From Candidatus Cloacimonadota bacterium (GTDB lineage Bacteria; Cloacimonadota; Cloacimonadia; Cloacimonadales; Cloacimonadaceae), in contig JAQWBI010000015.1 of the NCBI GenBank assembly GCA_028706475.1, positions 1 to 40,405 on the forward strand: 40,405 nucleotides of DNA. Direction: 5' to 3'. The notes under the pieces are model-generated. The model was not told the DNA's origin, did not search any database, and saw only the letters and a list, made by a program, of their open reading frames with translations. Both the position numbers and the translations under genes were made by a program. Of this stretch, positions 17,511 through 27,532 are shown one piece after another; the first letter of the stretch is position 1; each line of letters begins with the position of its first letter.

Positions 17511-18956
17511 ATGGAACGCTATCCAAACATAAACATCCTGCTAAACTTGCCCCAGAGATACATTCCCAAAGCGGAGTTTGTGTTTCGCACCTTCTGTTAT
17601 ATATTGCGCCTTAGTCCGAAGTTCATCTATGGATCTCATTTTGAGGCGGCTCATCTATATTATGGGCCCCGTCCTACGCGAGAGTATCCGGTACGGATCG
17701 AGTTTGACCCACAAACGGCAGAGTTCTTTGAAAAGCGCGAGCTTTATCCTTTGGAAAAGGTGAATTTTTGCACTTTCAAAAATCATCATCTTCCCTTCCT
17801 CTTTTCCATGGGAGGGCCGATCTTTTCTTTCTCTGAGGAAAGCTGCATCCTGCGTAAAGATATCGTGGCGGGAGGTTTCTATTTCCTGACCTGCTGGCAC
17901 GAATACATCCGAAGCAATATGGGTTTGCCCCGAGGTCGGGTAGATTATAAGGAAAGTCTGCAATACCGGTGGGATTTTACCGAGACACCGGTGGTGGATG
18001 TGTATTGTCAGGCGCTTTCTTATGCTATGCAACAGACTTTACCGGAGTTTGTACGTGAGACTGCCTGGCAGGAAACAAAGCGCTTTGCCATGAGCTTGTC
18101 TCACGACATCGATTATTGGCGGTTTTGGGACAAAAACAGCATTAGTAAGACAGAGAAATACAATCTTCGTACCATGCTCAAACGCCCATTGAATGCGAGC
18201 TACAAGCTATTGGGACATAGTTTGCACAAGAGGTTTATATACAATCACTACAAGCTGCTAAGCAAGATGTTGCAGAAAGAACAGGAACTAAAGGTAAAAT
18301 CAACCTGGTTTCTGATGGCTTCCACTTCATTTGAAGACCAGCGGCAGAACTACATCTCGGATATGGTGTTTCGCGAGGAGATCATCGATCTGCTGGGTCA
18401 GGAAGATGTGGGTCTGCATGGCTCTCCGAAATCCGCTTACGATCCGGAAGTTCTGAGGACAGAATTGGCCCGGCTGCGTGATCTGGGCTTCTCTGTGGAG
18501 GGATTTAGAACCCACTATCTGCATTTCGATTATCAAAAGAGCTTTGCCAATCTGGAAGCTGAAGGAATCAAGTATGACAGCACTCTGGGATATTGGGAAA
18601 ACATCGGCTTCAGAGCGGGAATATCCTTCCCATTCTATCCTTTTAATATCCAGGAAAACCGGCCGTTCCGTGTGCTGGAGATACCCTTGATCGTAATGGA
18701 TACCAGTCTGTATTCATCCAGGGCGATGGACATGAGTAGAAATGGGGCAAAGCTGGCTTTGCGTCGTTTGATCGATGTGGCGGGATTGTATCAGTCTCAT
18801 TTGTCCCTGCTGTGGCACAATACCACATTCGATCCCATCGACTATCCAGGTTGGGGTAGCTTGTATTGGCAGACTATCCGCTACGCTTTGCGGCAGCGAG
18901 GATGGATCACATCGCTGACAGATATTTATGAAGAATGGGTAACCTTGAGCTACTAA
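17511..18956 (+). CDS. Polysaccharide deacetylase-like (NodB-fold) protein
   Basis: 481 residues. The C-terminal half carries motifs of the carbohydrate esterase 4 fold: SLSHDIDYW near residue 195 (metal-binding Asp), GLHGSPKSAYD near 302 (metal-binding His region) and FRTHYLHFD near 328. The N-terminal 180 residues are a separate domain often seen in front of this fold, with conserved CWHEYIR. There is no signal peptide, so a cytosolic or membrane-peripheral role, perhaps on a lipid-linked sugar, is inferred. The motifs deviate from classical deacetylases (THxxH is not exact), so activity is uncertain. It lies between lon and a PlsC-type acyltransferase. Confidence 0.75.
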   Translation: MERYPNINILLNLPQRYIPKAEFVFRTFCYILRLSPKFIYGSHFEAAHLYYGPRPTREYPVRIEFDPQTAEFFEKRELYPLEKVNFCTFKNHHLPFLFSMGGPIFSFSEESCILRKDIVAGGFYFLTCWHEYIRSNMGLPRGRVDYKESLQYRWDFTETPVVDVYCQALSYAMQQTLPEFVRETAWQETKRFAMSLSHDIDYWRFWDKNSISKTEKYNLRTMLKRPLNASYKLLGHSLHKRFIYNHYKLLSKMLQKEQELKVKSTWFLMASTSFEDQRQNYISDMVFREEIIDLLGQEDVGLHGSPKSAYDPEVLRTELARLRDLGFSVEGFRTHYLHFDYQKSFANLEAEGIKYDSTLGYWENIGFRAGISFPFYPFNIQENRPFRVLEIPLIVMDTSLYSSRAMDMSRNGAKLALRRLIDVAGLYQSHLSLLWHNTTFDPIDYPGWGSLYWQTIRYALRQRGWITSLTDIYEEWVTLSY

Positions 18957-18966
18957 AGGGAAAAGT

Positions 18967-19683
18967 ATGATATCCGCCTTCTGGAAAATCTGGTTTATTT
19001 GCTTTATGTTTGTCTGCCTTTTGGCGTATATCCTCTTGATTATCTGCAAAGTACTGCTGCCAAAAGGAGCTTATCGCAAGGTTGTGTATATCTTTGTTCG
19101 GTATTGGGGCAGAACCACAGTGCTAAGCACAGGCTCAAAGGTGGAAGTATGTGGTCTGGATAAACTCCCCTACAGCCAGAGTATCTGTTTCATCTCAAAC
19201 CATCAGGGTATGTTCGACATTCCACTGTTCCTGGGCTTCATTGGTCGCCCCGGAGGTTTCATTGCCAAGAAGGAGCTTTTTAAGATACCGGTTTTATCCT
19301 GGTGGATGAAAGAGATACCTTGTGTGTTTATCGACCGCTCTTCCGCACGTAAGGCTATTGAGACCTTTCAAAAGAGCGCAGAAGTGATCAAGGCGGGGCA
19401 TCCCATGGTGATCTTCCCGGAAGGGACCAGAAGCCAAAGTGACATGATGGGGGATTTTCATCTAGGCAGCTTCAAACTGCCGGCCATGGCGGAAGCTACC
19501 ATCGTGCCGCTGGTCATCAAAAACACTTGGCGAGTGTATGAGACAGATAAGCAAATCAAACCCGCAGAACTTAAAATGAGGGTCCTGGAGCCAATAGAAC
19601 CCCATGATACAATATATAAAGATAAACACGCGCTGGCAGAAGAGATTTACAATCGCATCAAAACGGCATTAGCGGAGATGTGA
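18967..19683 (+). CDS. plsC: 1-acyl-sn-glycerol-3-phosphate acyltransferase family protein
   Basis: Acylates lysophosphatidic acid to phosphatidic acid in phospholipid synthesis, or a related acceptor. The NHX4D catalytic motif is read as NHQGMFD (about residue 79), and the glycerophosphate-binding block as FPEGTRS (about 154). One N-terminal transmembrane helix (about 5-28) anchors it in the inner membrane. Length 238 is typical. It starts 10 bases after the deacetylase-like gene, so both may act on the cell envelope. The exact substrate cannot be read from the sequence. Confidence 0.92.
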   Translation: MISAFWKIWFICFMFVCLLAYILLIICKVLLPKGAYRKVVYIFVRYWGRTTVLSTGSKVEVCGLDKLPYSQSICFISNHQGMFDIPLFLGFIGRPGGFIAKKELFKIPVLSWWMKEIPCVFIDRSSARKAIETFQKSAEVIKAGHPMVIFPEGTRSQSDMMGDFHLGSFKLPAMAEATIVPLVIKNTWRVYETDKQIKPAELKMRVLEPIEPHDTIYKDKHALAEEIYNRIKTALAEM

Positions 19684-19713
19684 CCTTACACTACCAGTTT
19701 TAAAGGAGCAACT

Positions 19714-21108
19714 ATGCGTAAAATGTTTATACTTGCTATCTTGCTGCTGCAAACAGCACTCTTGCTGGCATATCTGGACTTTGAAAAGATATACGGCTTC
19801 GATCTGGGAAATCCTTATAGCTTTGTAGTTCCTATTAGCGGAGAGGGAAGCTATTACTATCTGGAAACTGGTGGCGTGGTGGAAGCCCAATTGATGCCAT
19901 GGATGCAAGGTTGGAAACAAGGCAACGTAAATGAATCAACTTATGTTGGCTTCAAAACCAGTATTATTGACTTGTTGAACCCTATCTATAGCCCCTCGGA
20001 ACCGGCCTTTGTCGCCTACACTCCCTTTCAAACCGACCCTCAGGGAGATCAGGCTATCGAGGATGCAAACCTGGATATCTTGGAAAGCAGAGTCTCCTTC
20101 GGCGATGATCGTCTGTATTATGCTATCCGCAACGCTACTGGGCTATATCCTCTGAATTCCGGCTTCAATTTCAACGCCTATATGCCCATCCTGGCAAATC
20201 CGAACTTCGATATTGAGAATGCTCCTGTTGCTTATGGGTTGGTATATACGGTGAATATGGGAACGCTCCTGAGTCCCGGCCTCTATAAGATTACGGGTAC
20301 CACTCTGGAAGGAGTACAGCGTCTGGGAGATATCCAGTTTTCCGTGCAAGGAGAATGGCTATTGCTTTCGTGCGCATTATCTGATCTGTATGCTGATCCG
20401 GATATGGGGGAGTGGTTGATACCGGATTATCCCATGTTTGCTTCCGCAACAGCTACAGGGCAACTAAACTTGAGTACCGGTATTCAAGCAGGAGATTACA
20501 GTATCCCCGGCTTAATCTTGTTAAAACCTCAGTTTGTGAACTCAGAGAACAGTTTCAGCCCTGTACTAAGTGACATCAGCTACGAATTGAATCCGGATGC
20601 TACCCTCTTGAATAACTTCTTTGTAACCTACTCCGATGCAGACGCTAATGTGCCTCATCAAGCATATCTCAGCATCGATGGTGCCGCTCAATACCTACTG
20701 GAATTGCAGAATCCCGATACTGTGGATTTTGGAATTAATGCTTTGTATGGTATTGGAAGTCTCGATCTGCCTCAGAATTGGGAGTCCCTAGATATCGTGT
20801 TTTCCGATGGTGCGGCTTTCGTGGAGGAACACATCGCCAATCCCTCAGCGACTGATGATGAGATCCAGATTCCGGCTTTTGCGCTCCATATATACCCCAA
20901 TCCAGTCAGATCGCAGCTAAAGATCAGTTCAGCTTTGCCTTCTGCTACCTCAGCAGCGATCTACAATCTGCGGGGTCAGAAGCTGCAGGATTTGCGGTTT
21001 GAAAGCGGGAAAAGCGAATCTATACTGGATCTCAGTCATTATCCAGCGGGTATTTATCTCCTGAAAGGAAAGGGGATCAGAACCCAGAAGTTTGCCATAG
21101 TACACTGA
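19714..21108 (+). CDS. Secreted protein with type IX-like C-terminal sorting domain
   Basis: 464 residues. A signal peptide (to about residue 19) is followed by a long beta-rich, Asp/Asn-rich region of unknown fold, and a sorting domain from about 388: HIYPNPVRSQLKI, then AAIYNLRGQKL, LDLSHYPAGIYLL and a final short beta strand. This domain type directs export by the type IX secretion system in the Bacteroidetes/FCB lineages. No enzymatic motif is seen. AAGGAG precedes the ATG. Function is unknown; surface attachment or release is inferred from the sorting domain. Confidence 0.8.
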   Translation: MRKMFILAILLLQTALLLAYLDFEKIYGFDLGNPYSFVVPISGEGSYYYLETGGVVEAQLMPWMQGWKQGNVNESTYVGFKTSIIDLLNPIYSPSEPAFVAYTPFQTDPQGDQAIEDANLDILESRVSFGDDRLYYAIRNATGLYPLNSGFNFNAYMPILANPNFDIENAPVAYGLVYTVNMGTLLSPGLYKITGTTLEGVQRLGDIQFSVQGEWLLLSCALSDLYADPDMGEWLIPDYPMFASATATGQLNLSTGIQAGDYSIPGLILLKPQFVNSENSFSPVLSDISYELNPDATLLNNFFVTYSDADANVPHQAYLSIDGAAQYLLELQNPDTVDFGINALYGIGSLDLPQNWESLDIVFSDGAAFVEEHIANPSATDDEIQIPAFALHIYPNPVRSQLKISSALPSATSAAIYNLRGQKLQDLRFESGKSESILDLSHYPAGIYLLKGKGIRTQKFAIVH

Positions 21109-21409
21109 TCCTCCTCTCTTGGGGAGAGGTCTCATATTGACGTATTCGCTTTTGTAGCGGGGCTTTAGCGTATATACCAGAGAAGGGCAGAGAAACGGAT
21201 AACTGACTATTTTTCTCAGATAGTCAGAAATCAGTTGACAAATGTTCCGAGTTTCCCAATCTGACGCCAAAACATTGTTTGCTCTTCCGCAACTTGCCTA
21301 GAAATCGGCAGATACGGTAGAAACAGACTGGATTACGGCATCATTAGCTTGCCCTTCCACCAAACAACGATTTTTGAAAACTGGGAGAATATGAGAAAGA
21401 AGATTTGAT
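21109..21409 (+). promoter_or_regulatory. Intergenic control region of the efflux operon
   Basis: A hairpin, CCTCTC (21113-21118) with GAGAGG (21124-21129), lies directly after the preceding gene; it lacks a T-run, so it is at best a weak terminator. An 8-bp perfect inverted repeat, CTGACTAT (21203-21210) with ATAGTCAG (21220-21227), lies eight bases before TTGACA (21235-21240), a good -35 box. The palindrome is placed where a TetR-type operator would be expected, upstream of the tetR-efflux genes. No clear -10 box is seen. No gene is present. Confidence 0.4.
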
Positions 21410-22009
21410 ATGAACCAAAGCAAGGATAAGAGACAGATAATCCTCGATATAGCCGCGAGGATTTTTTTACGTTATGGCTATTCAAAGACTTCGCTGGACG
21501 AGATTGCCGCAGAAGCAAGAATCGCCAAGGGGACTATATACTATTACTTCCCCAGCAAAGAAGAACTATACATAAATGTTGTGTCAGCACAAGCCCAAGC
21601 CTTTATGGAAGAGATGATCAGTCGGTTGAACGAAATCAAAGGTTTTGAGAACAGACTGAGGTTCTTTATGCAAGAGCCCGTGAAGTATGTGTGCAACGAA
21701 ATGCCGATGTGGCTGGACGGTCTGAAAAGCATTCCCTTTAACTATAAGGAGCATTTTGAAAGGTATCGTAAGATCAATCAAGATAAAATGCTGCAGATCC
21801 TTACCAGAATCATCAATGAAGGCATCGAAGAAGGCATGGTGACAGACAGGATCTTTGTAGAACGCTTGTGCGAAGTGCTGAACGACTGGTTTCTTCTGGG
21901 TAATACAGCGATTATGGTGGTGGATTTTGAAGGTCTTCTACGCATAATCGAGCGGGATCACGAAGTAATAATGCAATTGATATTGAACGGAATTTTGAAA
22001 AGAGGTTAA
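21410..22009 (+). CDS. TetR-family transcriptional regulator
   Basis: 199 residues with an N-terminal helix-turn-helix of the TetR family: RQIILDIAARIFLRYGYSKT, DEIAAEARIAKGTIYYYFPSKEEL. The C-terminal ligand domain is all-helical and specific to the protein. It begins the efflux operon, with two bases between its stop and the TolC-like gene, so it most likely controls its own operon by repression relieved by a pump substrate. The palindrome at 21203-21227 is a candidate site. The ribosome binding sequence before the ATG is weak. Confidence 0.93.
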   Translation: MNQSKDKRQIILDIAARIFLRYGYSKTSLDEIAAEARIAKGTIYYYFPSKEELYINVVSAQAQAFMEEMISRLNEIKGFENRLRFFMQEPVKYVCNEMPMWLDGLKSIPFNYKEHFERYRKINQDKMLQILTRIINEGIEEGMVTDRIFVERLCEVLNDWFLLGNTAIMVVDFEGLLRIIERDHEVIMQLILNGILKRG

Positions 22010-22011
22010 GA

Positions 22012-23400
22012 ATGAAGAAATGGATAGTGTTGATCATAAGCGCTGGCTGTTGCATAGCGCTTTCGGCCATTTCGCTAGAAGAAAGCATCAACATGGCAAA
22101 ACAGAACAACAAGAGTCTACTGATAGCAGCTCAAGAGATAAGCAAAGCGGATGAACAGTATAAAGATGTAAGGGGCAGTTTGCTGCCTCAGCTCAATCTA
22201 CAAGGCTCATATTCGCTTTCGAAGACCTATCTGCCGGATAGCGCAAGTGGCAGCGTTCCCAGCGTAAGCTCTATGCTGGATGATAATGAGGCGACAGATA
22301 CCGACGAGCTGATTGCAGGAGCATTGGATGGTATCGTAAGTAGGATGATTCCTTCTTCGCCCCAAGAGGAAGGTTCCCTTGCCATGCAGCTCAAGATGGA
22401 TCAGGTGCTCTTTTTGGGCGGCAAACTCATCAACGGCATTAAGGCTGTGGATCGCTATCGCAGCATTCAACGCTTGAACTACAGTGTGCAAGAACAGGAT
22501 GTGATTCTGGAAACCACCAATATGTTTTATCAGACCATATTGGCCCGGAAAGTGATGCAGATACAGGAAGAAGCCTTAGCTACAGCACGCCGCCATTTGG
22601 TAAGAGTGGAACTATTGGGAACTGAAGGTCAGGTATCGGAATTCGATCTTCTGAGTGCTCGCTTGGAAGTGGCAAAACTGGAACCGGGGCTTCTGCAGGC
22701 ACAGAACAACTATGATCTTGCTCTACACGCTTTTCGGAAGCAATTGGGTTCTGAGGATCCTAATCTGATCCCGGAAGGGGAATTTGTGATGCCTGAAATC
22801 TCTGAATTGAGCATAGAAGAAGCAATAGAGATTGCTGAACAAAACAGGACTGAGTTGGAACTACTGGACATAGCAACTGAAGTGAAACAGCTGCAATACA
22901 ATGCCGAACGCAGCAATTTCCTTCCCAATGTGGCTCTTAGCGCCAGCGCTGCCTTATATTCAGCGGCAGATGAGTATCGTATCGAATCCGAAGATTTTGG
23001 CACTCAGTATTCTGTGGGAATAGGTTTTAGCCTGCCTATTTTCACCGGATTATCCAATAGAAGTAAAGCTAGTTATGCCAGACACGATTTGGCCATAGCG
23101 AAACTTCAACAGCAGGAGACCAAGGAGCTTGTCAGCCTTGAGGTAAAGCAGAAACATCAGAAACTACAACACGCTTTGCACAATTATGAAGTGCAGGAAC
23201 AAAACATTACGATGGCAGAACGCAATTTGGAATTGGCTCAACTCAGGTTTGACAATCAGATGGGCATTCAACTGGAAGTGTTCGATGCACAAACCACACT
23301 TGCGTCCATTCGTCTTCAATATCTCAGTGCCGTATATGATGTGATCAGTGCGGAACGGGAATTCACAAAATCCTTAGGTTACAAATTAGCAGCGGAGTAA
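22012..23400 (+). CDS. TolC-family outer membrane efflux channel
   Basis: 462 residues. A signal peptide is followed by two homologous outer-membrane-efflux repeats rich in long amphipathic helices. Helix starts typical of the family are SLEESINMAKQNNKSLL near the N-terminus and SIEEAIEIAEQNRTELELL in the middle. It ends with a helix carrying EVFDAQTTLASIRLQYLSAVYDV. It forms the outer-membrane exit duct for the pump encoded downstream. The operon order regulator-channel-adaptor-pump is common in FCB bacteria. Confidence 0.9.
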   Translation: MKKWIVLIISAGCCIALSAISLEESINMAKQNNKSLLIAAQEISKADEQYKDVRGSLLPQLNLQGSYSLSKTYLPDSASGSVPSVSSMLDDNEATDTDELIAGALDGIVSRMIPSSPQEEGSLAMQLKMDQVLFLGGKLINGIKAVDRYRSIQRLNYSVQEQDVILETTNMFYQTILARKVMQIQEEALATARRHLVRVELLGTEGQVSEFDLLSARLEVAKLEPGLLQAQNNYDLALHAFRKQLGSEDPNLIPEGEFVMPEISELSIEEAIEIAEQNRTELELLDIATEVKQLQYNAERSNFLPNVALSASAALYSAADEYRIESEDFGTQYSVGIGFSLPIFTGLSNRSKASYARHDLAIAKLQQQETKELVSLEVKQKHQKLQHALHNYEVQEQNITMAERNLELAQLRFDNQMGIQLEVFDAQTTLASIRLQYLSAVYDVISAEREFTKSLGYKLAAE

Positions 23401-23403
23401 ATA

Positions 23404-24441
23404 ATGAGAAAGAGAACTACATATTTGATCATCGCCATGAGCTTTTTGATGCTTATCAGCGCTTGTGGCAAGAAGAAACAAGACGCCAAGAGCATGGAGC
23501 AATTACACGAAGAGCTGGGTATTCCGGTTCGCGTGACCACAATAGAAAGCGATACCTTTGTGCAGCAGTTGTTGTACAATGCCACTCTTACCGGTATGCA
23601 GGAATCCACTGTGCAAGCGATGCTGGGTGATGTGGTTACGGGTATCAAAGCCAAAGTTGGCGACAGAGTGGAAAAGGGAGACGTGATCGTTACCTTCCCT
23701 CTAAACAGCCCTTCAGCGCAGTATGAGCAAGCCAAAACCGCCTTCACCAGCATAAACGCTACTCATGACCGCATGTTGAGACTAAAAGATCAAGGTGCCA
23801 TCTCGCTGCAGGATTATGAGAATGTGAAAAGCCAATGGGAAGTATCCAAGGCAAATCTGGAATCCAGCGAACAGATGGTTTTCGTGAAAGCCCCCATTAG
23901 CGGTGTAATCACAGACATTATGGTGAATGTATCCCAAAAAGTTTTCCCCGGTACTGATCTCTTTACGGTCAGTTCCACTAATGGCTACAAAACCACCATT
24001 ATGGTACCGGAGGATGAGATCGGCAGGATCAAGAAAGGCGGCATCGTGAAAGCTACCTGGAATGACATCGTAATCACTGGACGAATAACCGAGATAGCTT
24101 TAGCGTTGGATCCTTCTGCAAAAGCTTTCCGTGTGGAAGCTCAGTTTCCTGGATACCGTCCCAATCTGGGCTTCGGTGTTACGGCAGAGATCGGCGTACA
24201 GGTACTTACCAAGCCGAATGTACTGATTGTTGACCGTCATCACTTGGTAAGAGAAAACGGAGATGCTTTTGTATGGCTGGCTCGTGAAGACAAAGCCACC
24301 AAAGTGCCGGTAACTACAGGTATTACCGATCAATTGCGTTATGAGATTACCGAAGGTCTTGAGATAGGTGATACATTGATTACTGAAGGGATCAAAGCAC
24401 TCTCCGAAGGCGCGAAGATTCGCATAATAGAAGGAAACTAA
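23404..24441 (+). CDS. RND efflux periplasmic adaptor lipoprotein
   Basis: 345 residues. A lipoprotein signal (LMLISAC, with Cys at about residue 21) anchors it in a membrane facing the periplasm. A barrel-sandwich (lipoyl-like) domain follows, with KAKVGDRVEKGDVIVTF and VKAPISGVITDI flanking a short helical hairpin at about 105-150, then a beta-barrel domain and a membrane-proximal end. This is the membrane-fusion protein that joins the RND pump to the TolC channel. It starts three bases after the channel gene and ends one base before the pump gene. Confidence 0.93.
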   Translation: MRKRTTYLIIAMSFLMLISACGKKKQDAKSMEQLHEELGIPVRVTTIESDTFVQQLLYNATLTGMQESTVQAMLGDVVTGIKAKVGDRVEKGDVIVTFPLNSPSAQYEQAKTAFTSINATHDRMLRLKDQGAISLQDYENVKSQWEVSKANLESSEQMVFVKAPISGVITDIMVNVSQKVFPGTDLFTVSSTNGYKTTIMVPEDEIGRIKKGGIVKATWNDIVITGRITEIALALDPSAKAFRVEAQFPGYRPNLGFGVTAEIGVQVLTKPNVLIVDRHHLVRENGDAFVWLAREDKATKVPVTTGITDQLRYEITEGLEIGDTLITEGIKALSEGAKIRIIEGN

Positions 24442-24442
24442 T

Positions 24443-27400
24443 ATGTTTTTAGCAAAACTATCCATAGACCGGCCGGTTCTGGTAACCATGGCCATATTGG
24501 TCTTTGTGGTGTTTGGCGCAATGGCATACATGGACATGCCCTTGAATCTGATGCCGGAAGTGGAACTGCCATATGTATCCATAATGACAGTGTATTCCGG
24601 AGCCGGACCCCGCGAAGTAGAAACCCAGGTTACAACCAAACTGGAGGAAGCAGCGGCAACAGCGCCACAAGTGGACTTCATCCAAAGCTACTCTATCGAA
24701 AATGTGTCTATCATCCTGGTAGCCTTTGAACAAGGCAAGGATATCAACGTTGCAAACTCCGAGGTTAAGGACAAGGTCGACGGTGTATTGCGGGATCTTC
24801 CCGATGGAGTGGATCGACCTTCGGTACAAAAGTTCGACATCAGCTCTTTCCCCTTCATGGATCTGGTACTTTCTGGGGACATGGATAGCCGTGAGATGTA
24901 TGAATTGGCTGATGGCCAGCTAAAAGAGCGGCTTTCCCAGATCGAAGGTGTAGCCCAAGTTTCTATCAATGGCGGGGCAAAGCGCGAGATCGGAGTGGAA
25001 ATCCCGAATCGCGTAGTTTTTCAGAACAGCATTTCACCCTCAGTTTTGAACCAGATCCTTGCCGCACACAATTTGGATATGCCTGCCGGTTCTTTCACTA
25101 GCAACAATCAGCAATACTCCGTGCGTCTGAAAGGTGAGTTTGCCAGCGTACAGGAGATCGAAGACCTGGACATTCCTACTATGAGTGGCCCCAAGAAACT
25201 GGGTAGCCTTGCCAATGTGATCGACGGGCAAGAGACGATCACTCAAAAAGCTACATATTTCAACGTGAAGAATCAGGTTGTGGACAACAATATCATTCGC
25301 TTGTCAATTACCAAAAGCTCAGATGGAAACGTTGTGAATATCGCCGAACAGGTGCGTAAGGAACTACCCGTTCTGCAAAGTGAATTGCCTCCGAACACGA
25401 AACTGAACGTGATTCGTGACGATAGCGAATTTACTCGCTCTACGGTTGCCGATACCCTGTCTACAATATGGATGGGGATATTACTCACTGGTCTTGTTCT
25501 GCTGCTCTTTTTGCACGATCTCCGCTCCACTCTCATCGTTGCTTTGTCGATGCCGATTTCCATTATCTCCACCTTTATCTTCCTGCAAGCAGCCGGGTTT
25601 ACTCTGAACATGCTTACTCTTACCGGTTTCTCCACTGCTGTGGGTATCTTGGTGACAAACTCGGTGGTGGTTATCGAAAACATCTTCCGTCACAAAGAAA
25701 TGGGAAACGGGCGTAAAGAGGCTTCCTACAAGGGAACTACTGAGATTACCATAGCCGTATTGGCATCCACGCTTACAAACATCGTGGTGTTTTTGCCCAT
25801 GGCCACTATGAAATCCATGGTGGGTGGTTTCTTGAGTGAGTTTGCGCTCACAGTTACTTTTGCCACTATCTTCTCTTTGATTTCGTCCTTTACCATCACT
25901 CCGATGTTGGCGTCCATCATTATCCCGGAAAAAACTAAAACCAGTAAATTCGGATTGAAGTTCGACCGCTTATTTGATAAGTTTTCGAACCAGTATCTGC
26001 GGTTCATGCGTTTTGTTCTCCGGAACAAGGGTACCAGCATCCGCATACTTGTGGTTTCGATATTGATGCTGTTGGGCAGCTTCCTGTTGGTACCTGGTCT
26101 GGGCTTTGAGCTAGTGCCGGCTATGGATCAGGGCAACGTAAGCATAAACATTGAACTTCCAGAAGGCGTAAGTTTGGATGAAACAGCCAAAGTGGTTGAA
26201 GTAGTAAACGGACGCGTTTCGAAATACGAGGAAGTGGAGCATGTGGTTAGCAACATCGGTTCTCAAGGATTCATCAATACTGCTAGCAACGTAGCCAGCA
26301 CAGACGTGAAGCTGATTGATGCGGACGATCGCTCGCGAAGCACTCTGGACATGGTGGGCGTAATCACCAAGGATTTGGCAGATATCCCCAATGCCATCAT
26401 CAAAGTAAGCGATCAGAGCAATGTGGGAATGGGCGGTTCCGGAATCAGCTTCTATATTCAAGGCCAAGATCAAGATGTATTGGAACAACTCAAGATCGAC
26501 ATCATGGATCAAATCCGGGATATCCCTGGTCTTTTGAATGTGGATAGCAGCTCTCGTCCAGGCAACACAGAGCTTACATTATCCCCCAAACGTGATAAAC
26601 TGGCAGAGATTGGTGCCACAGTATACGATCTGGCAATCGCGCTCAGAACAGGCATTGAAGGTATGGTAACCACGTACTATCGTGAAGGTGGAGATCAGTA
26701 CGATATCAAGCTCACTATGCCAGAAGAAGACGTGGATCATCCCGATAAAATCATGAACATGACCATAGTTGTAAATGGACAAAGCTATCTGCTTTCGCAA
26801 CTTGTAGATGTGGATTTTGCTACTGGCGTTTATCAATTGATCCATGTGGACCGTTATAAATCTATAGAGATCACAGGAAATGCCGCTAAAGGATTTTCCA
26901 CCGGTCAACTGAACGCAGAAATTACCCAAAGATTGAGTAACTTGCAGCTTCCCAGCGGATACAGGATTAAGTGGGGACAGCAAGCGGAGATGCTGAATGA
27001 AACCATGGTAGATATGATCAGAACTTTCGCAATCGCTATATTGCTTACATATATGTTGCTCGCGGCCATATTAGAGAGCTTCACTCAGCCACTTATCATA
27101 TTGGCTACCATACCTATGGCCATCATTGGCGTGATCCTCTCTCTGTTCTTCTCCGGAGTGGGTTTGAACATCTTCTCGATGCTGGCGGTTATAATGTTGG
27201 TTGGCATAGTCGTAAATAACGCTATATTAATACTAGACTATGTAAATGTAAAGCGAAAAGAAGGCATGAGTTCTCACGATGCACTCTTGGAAGCAGGAAA
27301 GATGAAGCTAAAACCGATAATTATGAGCACCCTTTGCATGGTAATCGGCATGTTGCCTATGGCTATGGGAGTCGGATCTGCGGGACGCGAATTCCGTATG

Positions 27401-27532
27401 TCCATGGGTATCGTGTCCATCGGCGGATTAGTTGTATCTACACTGCTTACTCTTATCGTGATCCCTGCTTTCTATTACCTTAGCACGCAAAACCAAGTTA
27501 AAAAGGAGATCTGTAATGGACAGAATCGTTAA
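24443..27532 (+). CDS. RND efflux pump (AcrB/HAE1 family)
   Basis: 1029 residues, the size of AcrB-type pumps. Twelve transmembrane segments are expected: one at the N-terminus (after the typical LSIDRPVLVTM), a block at about 335-545, another near 870-1020, and two large periplasmic loops. LTGFSTAVGILVTNSVVVIENI in TM4 is the family signature; the usual Asp-Asp pair of proton relays is replaced here by Thr-Asn, which deserves care. A motif GIVVNNAILILDYVN is in the second half. It uses ion gradients to export drugs, lipids or metabolites. The substrate is unknown. Confidence 0.94.
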   Translation: MFLAKLSIDRPVLVTMAILVFVVFGAMAYMDMPLNLMPEVELPYVSIMTVYSGAGPREVETQVTTKLEEAAATAPQVDFIQSYSIENVSIILVAFEQGKDINVANSEVKDKVDGVLRDLPDGVDRPSVQKFDISSFPFMDLVLSGDMDSREMYELADGQLKERLSQIEGVAQVSINGGAKREIGVEIPNRVVFQNSISPSVLNQILAAHNLDMPAGSFTSNNQQYSVRLKGEFASVQEIEDLDIPTMSGPKKLGSLANVIDGQETITQKATYFNVKNQVVDNNIIRLSITKSSDGNVVNIAEQVRKELPVLQSELPPNTKLNVIRDDSEFTRSTVADTLSTIWMGILLTGLVLLLFLHDLRSTLIVALSMPISIISTFIFLQAAGFTLNMLTLTGFSTAVGILVTNSVVVIENIFRHKEMGNGRKEASYKGTTEITIAVLASTLTNIVVFLPMATMKSMVGGFLSEFALTVTFATIFSLISSFTITPMLASIIIPEKTKTSKFGLKFDRLFDKFSNQYLRFMRFVLRNKGTSIRILVVSILMLLGSFLLVPGLGFELVPAMDQGNVSINIELPEGVSLDETAKVVEVVNGRVSKYEEVEHVVSNIGSQGFINTASNVASTDVKLIDADDRSRSTLDMVGVITKDLADIPNAIIKVSDQSNVGMGGSGISFYIQGQDQDVLEQLKIDIMDQIRDIPGLLNVDSSSRPGNTELTLSPKRDKLAEIGATVYDLAIALRTGIEGMVTTYYREGGDQYDIKLTMPEEDVDHPDKIMNMTIVVNGQSYLLSQLVDVDFATGVYQLIHVDRYKSIEITGNAAKGFSTGQLNAEITQRLSNLQLPSGYRIKWGQQAEMLNETMVDMIRTFAIAILLTYMLLAAILESFTQPLIILATIPMAIIGVILSLFFSGVGLNIFSMLAVIMLVGIVVNNAILILDYVNVKRKEGMSSHDALLEAGKMKLKPIIMSTLCMVIGMLPMAMGVGSAGREFRMSMGIVSIGGLVVSTLLTLIVIPAFYYLSTQNQVKKEICNGQNR

